Shown: piece after piece, positions 1 to 5,101 of the stretch
Position numbering within the stretch: position 1 is the first letter of the stretch
How the letters are laid out: each line of letters starts with the position of its first letter
DNA from: Acholeplasmataceae bacterium
GTDB lineage: Bacteria > Bacillota_I > Bacilli_A > Acholeplasmatales > Acholeplasmataceae
Assembly: GCA_012520715.1 (NCBI GenBank)
Contig: JAAYNT010000124.1
Coordinates: 1 to 7,373 of the forward strand
Direction: 5' to 3'
Length of the DNA: 7,373 nt
Made by a program: the position numbers and the translations under genes
The notes under the pieces: generated by a model
What the model was told of the DNA's origin: nothing
The model's database searches: none
The model's input: the letters and a program-made list of their open reading frames with translations, nothing else

Positions 1-180
1 TAAGTCCTTAACTCTTCCAAAAGAAAGAGGTTGGACTACACAAATCGAGCCATTAAATAATTCCTTTTCATTTAAAACTTGAAAGAAGTTATCAACGAAT
101 GCTCTTAAAAAATTACCTTCTCCAAATTGTAATATTTTGACTGGTCGATCTGATTTATTTATTCTTGTTAATTGTTTCAC
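1..180 (-). CDS. uxaB: Tagaturonate reductase (altronate oxidoreductase), N-terminal part only
   Basis: Partial gene: the first 60 codons are visible and the rest lies beyond base 1. The product is expected to be the cytoplasmic NAD-dependent reductase that converts D-tagaturonate to D-altronate in the galacturonate branch of hexuronate catabolism (mannitol dehydrogenase-like family, usually near 480 residues). The N-terminus carries the family's nucleotide-binding signature, ILQFGEGNFLRAFVD at residues 16-30, followed by the FNGSICVVQP strand at 42-51; both closely resemble bacterial UxaB. The start is GTG at 180-178, chosen because a strong Shine-Dalgarno (GGGAGGA) sits 4 nt upstream and the homology begins right after it. 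The gene has its own catabolite-controlled promoter, 53 nt upstream of the start, separating it from the MATE gene before it. A related member (mannonate or mannitol oxidoreductase) is possible but less likely given the QFGEGNFLRAF match. Confidence 0.9.
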   Translation of the reverse strand, partial: MKQLTRINKSDRPVKILQFGEGNFLRAFVDNFFQVLNEKELFNGSICVVQPLSFGRVKDL

Positions 181-184
181 AAAA

Positions 185-191
185 TCCTCCC
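185..191 (-). promoter_or_regulatory. Ribosome binding site of uxaB
   Basis: GGGAGGA on the minus strand, 4 nt before the GTG at 180. It is the strongest Shine-Dalgarno in the window and decides the GTG start. Confidence 0.85.
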
Positions 192-202
192 GTTTAATAT
201 AA

Positions 203-215
203 TAGACGCAGTCTA
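203..215. promoter_or_regulatory. Palindromic candidate operator in the uxaB leader
   Basis: The + strand reads TAGACGCAGTCTA: two perfect 5-bp arms around a 3-bp centre. It lies downstream of the predicted transcription start and upstream of the ribosome binding site. Its minus-strand right half, extended to GCGTCTATTAT (199-209), recurs exactly in the leader of the second promoter (4946-4956). An operator for a hexuronate-responsive repressor is an inference; it could also form a short RNA hairpin. Confidence 0.45.
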
Positions 216-232
216 CAATTATCCCCATAATA

Positions 233-261
233 ATATTATCATATAATGTAAGCGTTGTCAA
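233..261 (-). promoter_or_regulatory. Sigma-A-type promoter of uxaB
   Basis: On the minus strand the -35 is TTGACA (261-256), the spacer is 17 bp, and the -10 is TAATAT (238-233) preceded by TGA, giving an extended -10. Transcription should begin near 226, leaving a leader of about 45 nt. The -35 overlaps the cre-like site at 247-260. Confidence 0.8.
247..260 (+). promoter_or_regulatory. cre-like operator (CcpA/LacI family) over the uxaB -35
   Basis: TGTAAGCGTTGTCA matches all specified positions of the cre consensus TGWAANCGNTNWCA. It overlaps the -35 hexamer, so binding should block RNA polymerase (catabolite repression). A pathway-specific LacI-family repressor could use the same kind of site, so CcpA is likely but not proven. 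Confidence 0.75.
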
Positions 262-304
262 TCCTATTTGTAATGTTATTTATTCTATATATAATACTTT
301 TAAA

Positions 305-1741
305 TTAATGATTTTGGGTCGGTCCTTCTAGCGTTAATTCACCATATCCATACTTCTTAATTGAACAATATTGGAAGAGATATAGGGTTGCTGCAACTAG
401 AAATGTTCCAAGGTTAGATATAAACATCACATATCCTAAAGTTTCATATGAATTAATAGTTGCTTTAAAGATTAATAGTAATGGAATTCTAAAGACATAT
501 AATCTAAATACATTTAATAAAAATGTAAATCTAGTCTTCCTAAATCCATTAAATGCCCCAGAAAATACTGCGATCATGGCTGAGCTAAATGCAGAATACT
601 TCTCCCATTTAATAAATACTCTTACCATATCAAAATATGTTTCCAACTCAGCTGGTGATAAGCTTTTATCTTGCGGTAAAATTTGTATTATTCTGTTTTG
701 TAACAAGATAATAATACTAATAGAAATAAAAGCTGTAATAGATACATAAGTAATAGCAACCCATACTGATTTTACCGCTCTTTTTAAATTCTTATTACCT
801 ATATTTTGGCTTATTACTGCTGTTTCCGTTTCTTCAAATGAAGAACCTACTTGGGCTGCTCCGCCGACTACTTTTAGAGCAATCCCAAGTGCTGCCATCG
901 CTGCAGCTCCATAATAAGTTATTGATAAACTATTGACTATAACCTTACCAACGTTAAAGATAAATCTACCAGCAAAAATTGGTAAACCAATCGATAAGAT
1001 TGGTAAAATTAAGTCTTTTCTAAATCTAAATTCTTTTATTTTAATTTGTAGCGGATTACGTTTATTAAGCATAAACACTATCCCAGTTATTGTAATAATG
1101 CCTTGGGCTATCAATGTAGCTAAAGCCATTTCAAACATTCCCTTTTTAAATACTAAAACAAACAAGGCTGCAAGTCCTACTCTAATTACCATTCCTACAG
1201 CATTTATTACTAATACAAATGTTGTATTCCCTTTGGACTTTTCAAGCCCTAAGAAAACTGTGTTAATTGCAATTAATGAAGTTGACAACATTTGGATATT
1301 AAAATACCCCATAGTTGCAGCGTCAGTTGACGGCGCATTTAATGCTGTAAGTAAAAACTTTCCAAACACAAGCATTACAAGTAGTGCTGTTATTGAGACA
1401 ATTAAAGTTAATACAAATGCATTGCCGGCACTTTGTCTTGCTTCTTTATGTCTTCCAGCACCATAATGTCTTCCAACTAACACAATACCTGCTGCAGCAA
1501 TACCAGTACCAAATGCTGATATTGTTTGTCTAATTTGATCGATAAATATTACACTTGAAAATTCTTTAGTCCCAATAAATGATGCAATATACATCTCAAA
1601 TAAATCACCAGCATAATTAAAAATGGTAAAAATAGCAAGCGGAACTGTTAAACCTAACATGACTTTCCATAAGTTGCCATTTAAGATAAATCTTCTTCTT
1701 TTTTCTGATCGTGTTTCTTTTATTACTTTGGTTGTTTCCAT
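305..1741 (-). CDS. MATE-family efflux transporter (second of a tandem pair)
   Basis: A 478-residue multidrug/toxin-extrusion (MATE) type inner-membrane antiporter, a normal length for the family, with about 12 hydrophobic membrane segments. Visible family features are the TM1 segment from NLWKV (23-27) to GDLFEM (45-50), whose Asp46 lies where the family's TM1 cation-coupling Asp is usually found; the loop VGRHYGAG (89-96); the second-half motif QNIGNKNLKRA; and a C-terminal RLYVFRIP segment. It is clearly paralogous to the neighbouring gene upstream, roughly half identical by eye, with shared blocks such as AINTVFLGLEKSKGNT. It follows that gene by 16 nt, so the two are probably co-transcribed. 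The ATG at 1741 has only a weak purine-rich upstream stretch. The substrate cannot be inferred; the pectin context suggests export of an inhibitory compound or metabolite. No clear terminator follows, so read-through toward uxaB is possible. Confidence 0.88.
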   Translation of the reverse strand: METTKVIKETRSEKRRRFILNGNLWKVMLGLTVPLAIFTIFNYAGDLFEMYIASFIGTKEFSSVIFIDQIRQTISAFGTGIAAAGIVLVGRHYGAGRHKEARQSAGNAFVLTLIVSITALLVMLVFGKFLLTALNAPSTDAATMGYFNIQMLSTSLIAINTVFLGLEKSKGNTTFVLVINAVGMVIRVGLAALFVLVFKKGMFEMALATLIAQGIITITGIVFMLNKRNPLQIKIKEFRFRKDLILPILSIGLPIFAGRFIFNVGKVIVNSLSITYYGAAAMAALGIALKVVGGAAQVGSSFEETETAVISQNIGNKNLKRAVKSVWVAITYVSITAFISISIIILLQNRIIQILPQDKSLSPAELETYFDMVRVFIKWEKYSAFSSAMIAVFSGAFNGFRKTRFTFLLNVFRLYVFRIPLLLIFKATINSYETLGYVMFISNLGTFLVAATLYLFQYCSIKKYGYGELTLEGPTQNH

Positions 1742-1757
1742 TATTTATCTTGTCTTT

Positions 1758-3167
1758 TTATTTTTTTATAGCTAGTGTCATCTCACCATAACCATATTTT
1801 TTAACTGAGTTGTGGAAAAATATAAATATTATGATTGCTACTACCATCGTTCCAAAATTAGAAAATGCCATTGCATAACCTAAAGTTTTAAAGTCAACTC
1901 CGATAGCTTTTAATATTAATATAAACGGTATTCTAAAAACATATAATCTAAATATGTTTAACAAAAACGTTAACTTTGATTTACTAAAACCATTATAAAA
2001 GCCACTGAACACAGTTCCTATTTCTGCAAAAAATGCTGAGAAAACTTCGGTAAACATATAAAACTTAATCATATCTAAATACTCTTTGCTTGCTTTTCCT
2101 TCTAAGAGCATTATTATTTGTCCTCTTAATAAAACGACTATGCTGATTGTAATAGTAGCTGTTATTGCACTATAGACAAGTGTAACTCCTAGTGATTTAT
2201 ATGCTCTATTTAAGTTTTTGTTTCCTAAGTTTTGGGCTACTACTGCTGTTTCGGTTTCTTCAAGCATTGAAGCAATTAACGCAGCTCCCCCAATCACCTT
2301 TAAAGCAATTCCTAAAGCCCCAACTGCTTCAGCACCATATGACATTGCTAAACTATTAACAATAACTTTACCAATATTAAATAAAAATCTTCCACCAAAT
2401 ATTGGCAGTCCTACTGCTAATATTGGAATAATAAATTCTTTACTAAATTTAAACTGTCTTAATGTTAATTGAAATGGATTTTTCTTATTAAGCATAACAA
2501 ATATTCCAACAATTAAAATAAATCCTTGAGCAATTAATGTTGAAATAGCCATAAAGACCATTCCTCTTTGTAGTACTAATACAAAAATTGCTGATAGGCC
2601 TACTCTAATTATCATTGCAATTAAATTTACGACCAATATAAATACTGTATTTCCTTTTGACTTTTCAAGTCCTAAAAACACGGTATTAATAGCAATTAGT
2701 GCGGTACTTATCATTTGGACATAAAAATATCCAATTGATAAGTCAATCATCTCTTGTGGTGTTTTAAGCAGTGCCATTAAATGTCTTCCTGATAAAAGCA
2801 TGATACCTAGTGTCACAAGTGAGACAACAAATGCTAAGATTATGGCATTAGCAGCGCTTTGTCTAGCTTTTTCATCTTGTCCAGCACCATAGTGCTTTCC
2901 AACAACAACAATACCAGCGGCTGCTATTCCTGTACCAAAAGCGGCAATAGCTTGTCTAATTTGATCAATTACGACAACACTTGCAAATTCGCTTGTTCCA
3001 ATTTGGTTAGCAATGATCATTTCAAATAAATCGCCGACATAATTAAAAATGGCAAATATGAAAAGAGGTAATGTTAAACTAAATATTACTTTCCATAAGT
3101 TACCATTTAATATCTTTTCTCGTCGTAATTCAGTTTTTGTTTTTGATATTGTTTCTCCGTTGTCCAT
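1758..3167 (-). CDS. MATE-family efflux transporter (first of a tandem pair)
   Basis: A 469-residue multipass membrane protein of the MATE family (MOP superfamily), predicted to couple ion influx to export of a small organic substrate. It shows the same landmarks as its downstream paralogue: NGNLWKV near residue 21, GDLFEM in TM1, IDQIRQ, VVGKHYGAG, EETETAV, QNLGNKNLNRA and FRLYVFRIP. The short soluble N-terminus is charged (KTKTELRREK), as in the paralogue. The ATG at 3167 follows the GH105 stop by only 2 nt (TAA, AA, ATG) and lacks a convincing Shine-Dalgarno, so translation is probably coupled to the GH105 gene. That coupling ties the transporter to pectin catabolism. Family assignment is secure; substrate and direction in this setting are unknown. 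Confidence 0.88.
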   Translation of the reverse strand: MDNGETISKTKTELRREKILNGNLWKVIFSLTLPLFIFAIFNYVGDLFEMIIANQIGTSEFASVVVIDQIRQAIAAFGTGIAAAGIVVVGKHYGAGQDEKARQSAANAIILAFVVSLVTLGIMLLSGRHLMALLKTPQEMIDLSIGYFYVQMISTALIAINTVFLGLEKSKGNTVFILVVNLIAMIIRVGLSAIFVLVLQRGMVFMAISTLIAQGFILIVGIFVMLNKKNPFQLTLRQFKFSKEFIIPILAVGLPIFGGRFLFNIGKVIVNSLAMSYGAEAVGALGIALKVIGGAALIASMLEETETAVVAQNLGNKNLNRAYKSLGVTLVYSAITATITISIVVLLRGQIIMLLEGKASKEYLDMIKFYMFTEVFSAFFAEIGTVFSGFYNGFSKSKLTFLLNIFRLYVFRIPFILILKAIGVDFKTLGYAMAFSNFGTMVVAIIIFIFFHNSVKKYGYGEMTLAIKK

Positions 3168-3169
3168 TT

Positions 3170-4246
3170 TTATCTTTTAAGTAGTTCAATATGAGCAAGA
3201 AAATATGGTCCAACACCTTTAATATCATTACTAACAACTGCTTCTGATAAATAATATTCAACTGATCCGTCTCTTCTTACATTATCAAGTCCTGCCACAC
3301 GGCAAATGCCTTCTAATTTGATCTCGCCATCTTCTTCTTTTAAGTAAGTTTTTTCAATGCCTTTAATAATTTCTTCGCCTAGTTTAAAATACTTTTTATC
3401 AATTGCACGTTTTTTTGCACCTTTAATCATTGCATAAGCTAACATTGCAGAGCCACTAGTTTCTAAATAGTTACCTTCTAAATCTGGCATATCAACTAAT
3501 TGATAAATCATTTTAGTTTTACTATCTAGATGTGGTAGCATTCCTTCAATTAATAACTCTAACTCTTCACTAAAGAAATTATAAGTTTGGCATCCCTCAT
3601 CAAAAAAGTCTAACATGTCAGCTAATGCCATGGCATACCAACCAACTGAACGTGACCAAACATTTGGACTCATGCCAGTTTCTTTGTTAGCCCATTGCAT
3701 ATGTTTTGTATCATCATATGCATGATAGAAAAGCTTATTATCATTGTTATATAAATATTTTCTAATTCGTTTGAATTGTTCAACACTATCATCTGCTAAT
3801 TTTTGATTATCAAAGTATCTATTAGCATTCATATAAAAGATTTGACCCATATATAAACCATCTAACCACACTTGGTGTGGATAGATTCTTTTATGCCAAA
3901 AATTACCAAACTGTGTTCTTGGTTGATAAATTAATTGTTTATATAAAAGTTTGATTGCTTTTAGATATTTTTCATTTTTAGTTTCTTCGTATGCAAAAAA
4001 TAGTGCATTACCTGCTAAAACATTATCAATATTAAAATCTTCAAGTTTGTATTCTTGAATGTTACCATCACTATCTATCCACTTGTCAAAATAGTTAATA
4101 ATAAAATCTTTATAAAATGAATCTTTAGTTAATTTATAATAACGCATAGCAGCTATTAACAATAAACCATCTTCATAAACTAATCTCTTAGTTGCATGAT
4201 ATGGTTTAAAATTTTCGACATATTGTTTAAAAAACTTTTCAAACAT
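3170..4246 (-). CDS. GH105 unsaturated rhamnogalacturonyl/galacturonyl hydrolase
   Basis: A 358-residue cytoplasmic enzyme of glycoside hydrolase family 105 (YteR/RhiN type, family length about 350-375). These enzymes remove the 4,5-unsaturated uronic acid left at the non-reducing end by pectate or rhamnogalacturonan lyases. The fold is an alpha/alpha six-barrel. The diagnostic motif HQVWLDGLYMG (124-134) contains the likely acid/base Asp129; a second acidic residue is Asp74 in NIDNVLAGN. Further active-site matches, recalled from Bacillus subtilis YteR, keep a constant offset of 14: His118, Trp127, His175, Trp197, Arg199 (in WSRSVGWY) and Trp203. The C-terminal GVGPYFLAHIELL is typical. There is no signal peptide, so the substrate must be imported. 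The ATG at 4246 has an AAGGGG ribosome site 9 nt upstream. It lies 71 nt after the repeat-protein gene and nearly abuts the first MATE gene. Preference for homogalacturonan or rhamnogalacturonan products is not determined. Confidence 0.92.
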   Translation of the reverse strand: MFEKFFKQYVENFKPYHATKRLVYEDGLLLIAAMRYYKLTKDSFYKDFIINYFDKWIDSDGNIQEYKLEDFNIDNVLAGNALFFAYEETKNEKYLKAIKLLYKQLIYQPRTQFGNFWHKRIYPHQVWLDGLYMGQIFYMNANRYFDNQKLADDSVEQFKRIRKYLYNNDNKLFYHAYDDTKHMQWANKETGMSPNVWSRSVGWYAMALADMLDFFDEGCQTYNFFSEELELLIEGMLPHLDSKTKMIYQLVDMPDLEGNYLETSGSAMLAYAMIKGAKKRAIDKKYFKLGEEIIKGIEKTYLKEEDGEIKLEGICRVAGLDNVRRDGSVEYYLSEAVVSNDIKGVGPYFLAHIELLKR

Positions 4247-4255
4247 ATATAAAAT

Positions 4256-4261
4256 CCCCTT
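4256..4261 (-). promoter_or_regulatory. Ribosome binding site of the GH105 gene
   Basis: AAGGGG on the minus strand, 9 nt before the ATG at 4246. Its GGGG is complementary to the CCCC in the 3' arm of the hairpin just upstream, so alternative pairing is conceivable. Confidence 0.65.
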
Positions 4262-4270
4262 TTTTTATTT

Positions 4271-4301
4271 TGACATTGGGGCCAAAATTGGCCCCTAGTC
4301 A
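4271..4301 (-). other. Strong intercistronic hairpin between repeat-protein gene and GH105 gene
   Basis: A perfect inverted repeat of GGGGCCAA and TTGGCCCC (4278-4295, two bases between arms), with an outer TGAC/GTCA pairing (4271-4274 with 4298-4301) separated by a small asymmetric internal loop. In the minus-strand RNA it is followed by an A-rich stretch and not a U-tract, so it is not a canonical intrinsic terminator. It could stabilise or cap processed mRNA, act as an attenuator or be a protein-binding site. Confidence 0.7.
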
Positions 4302-4317
4302 AATTATATTTTAATAA

Positions 4318-4947
4318 TTATTCAGCAATTTTTAAGACTGGAATTCCAGTTTCTGGAATTGTCCAAAGCGTTGCATCAAGTGAATAATTTGCATTCCACC
4401 ACGTATCATCTAAATCAGCTTCAGTAACAACATTAGCTGCGTCTAGTTGTTGTGATTCAGCGTGGTTATTTGTTTCATTAGTAAATCCATAAACATCACT
4501 CGCATCCATTAATTCAGTTGGGACTGGATTGTATCGTCCAATTAAACTTGCGACTTTATGTGTACCAGTTAATGTCGATGAAACAAATACATCTGTCATG
4601 GTTATAGAACCACCTTTAATATAACCGATTACTCCGGCTACAGTGTGACCATGTGCTTCATGATCATCAATGACTACTCTATTTAAATTTACTGTAGCTG
4701 GGCTAGAGTCTATGAATGCCACAATACTTGCTGAACCAGCTTCGTTATTAACGCGGTCTTGTATAGTAGTTAAATCTTTAACATATACATCCGTGATGTT
4801 AACTTCTCTTTTGGTTCTACCGACAATTCCAGCTGCAAAACCGTGTCTATTGTGAATAGTTGCAGTGATAATTGCAGATGTTTTAACATTTACAACTCCA
4901 CCGTTTGCATAACCTACAAATCCAGCAACTCCTTTGACGTCCGGCAT
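4318..4947 (-). CDS. GLUG-like repeat surface-protein fragment, probably 5'-truncated
   Basis: A 209-residue hypothetical protein. Residues 5-140 consist of about five short imperfect repeats in which a GxAGxVGY-type turn is followed by an alternating beta strand, for example GVAGFVGYANGG, GFAAGIVGR and TVAGVIGYIKGGSI. Such GLUG-like repeats are known from large secreted or surface beta-solenoid proteins. The tail (TWWNANY at 182-188, LWTIPETGIPVLK at 194-206) resembles the end typical of these proteins, so this looks like a C-terminal piece. No signal peptide, membrane segment or anchor is visible, and the ATG at 4947 has no Shine-Dalgarno. The reading frame is open a further 12 codons upstream, to a stop at 4986-4984, with no other ordinary start. 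It is the first gene behind the strong promoter at 4981-5009. I infer a deletion remnant, possibly untranslated; a functional small protein cannot be excluded. No enzymatic role is claimed. Confidence 0.6.
   Translation of the reverse strand: MPDVKGVAGFVGYANGGVVNVKTSAIITATIHNRHGFAAGIVGRTKREVNITDVYVKDLTTIQDRVNNEAGSASIVAFIDSSPATVNLNRVVIDDHEAHGHTVAGVIGYIKGGSITMTDVFVSSTLTGTHKVASLIGRYNPVPTELMDASDVYGFTNETNNHAESQQLDAANVVTEADLDDTWWNANYSLDATLWTIPETGIPVLKIAE
4528..4935 (-). repeat. Coding array of about five GLUG-like repeats
   Basis: The encoded repeats start near residues 5, 36, 71, 101 and 130, with units of about 30 residues and a G/S-x-A-x-x-V/I-G-like core. The first begins almost at the start codon and the last is short. 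The similarity is at protein level; DNA copies are diverged. Confidence 0.55.
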
Positions 4948-4956
4948 AATAGACGC
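4946..4956 (-). promoter_or_regulatory. Second copy of the leader motif GCGTCTATTAT
   Basis: An 11-bp exact match to 199-209 in the uxaB leader, 24 nt downstream of this promoter's -10 (23 nt in uxaB). The matching left arm is degenerate here (CAAAC instead of TAGAC). The motif runs into the ATG of the repeat-protein fragment. A shared operator or leader element is inferred. Confidence 0.45.
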
Positions 4957-4980
4957 CGTTTGTTGTTTTTTTACACTTGT

Positions 4981-5009
4981 ATTTTATCACGTGATTTTAT
5001 AAATGTCAA
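4981..5009 (-). promoter_or_regulatory. Sigma-A-type promoter of the GH105/MATE operon
   Basis: The -35 is TTGACA (5009-5004), the spacer is 17 bp and the -10 is TAAAAT (4986-4981) with an upstream TGA, giving an extended -10. The spacer contains the palindrome ATCACGTGAT, which overlaps the -10 by one base. Transcription should start near 4974. The layout is the same as at uxaB. Confidence 0.8.
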
Positions 5010-5017
5010 CGCTTTCA
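5004..5017 (-). promoter_or_regulatory. cre-like operator (CcpA/LacI family) over the operon -35
   Basis: The minus strand reads TGAAAGCGTTGACA, matching every specified position of TGWAANCGNTNWCA. It overlaps the -35, implying repression when preferred sugars are present. CcpA is the simplest reader; a local LacI-type regulator is the alternative. Confidence 0.8.
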
Positions 5018-5069
5018 TTAAAAGTATCTTCTTATTTATTTTTATTCTTATTTATAAAAAGATTTTTGC

Positions 5070-5096
5070 AAAAATAAAACCAGCATAGCTGGCTTT
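5070..5096 (-). terminator. Rho-independent terminator of the pectate lyase gene
   Basis: In the minus-strand RNA a 9-bp stem (AAAGCCAGC with GCTGGTTTT, one G-U pair) closes a 3-nt loop and runs into a T-rich tract interrupted by one A. It begins 5 nt after the pectate lyase stop and insulates it from the downstream promoter. Confidence 0.85.
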
Positions 5097-5101
5097 ATAA
5101 C

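Noticed and set aside
262..304. Terminator after the second MATE gene
   Set aside because: The AT-rich stretch between the MATE stop and the uxaB promoter contains no stable inverted repeat followed by a T-tract on the minus strand.
933..1466. Forward-strand open frame of 177 codons opposite the second MATE gene
   Set aside because: It is antisense to a clear MATE gene, has a composition typical of the reverse complement of a membrane protein, and no ribosome site or family motifs. The shorter forward frames at 2218-2472, 4670-4855, 4843-5088 and 5109-5330 are dismissed for the same kind of reason.
1758..3167. MATE genes as polysaccharide (Wzx-type) flippases or MFS sugar importers
   Set aside because: The QNxGNKNLxRA, GDLFEM and RLYVFRIP motifs and the overall length fit MATE; no MFS or Wzx signature was seen.
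4271..4301. Hairpin as a Rho-independent terminator
   Set aside because: On the minus strand the stem is followed by A-rich sequence, not a T-tract; on the plus strand there is no gene ending there. It is listed as an intercistronic hairpin instead.
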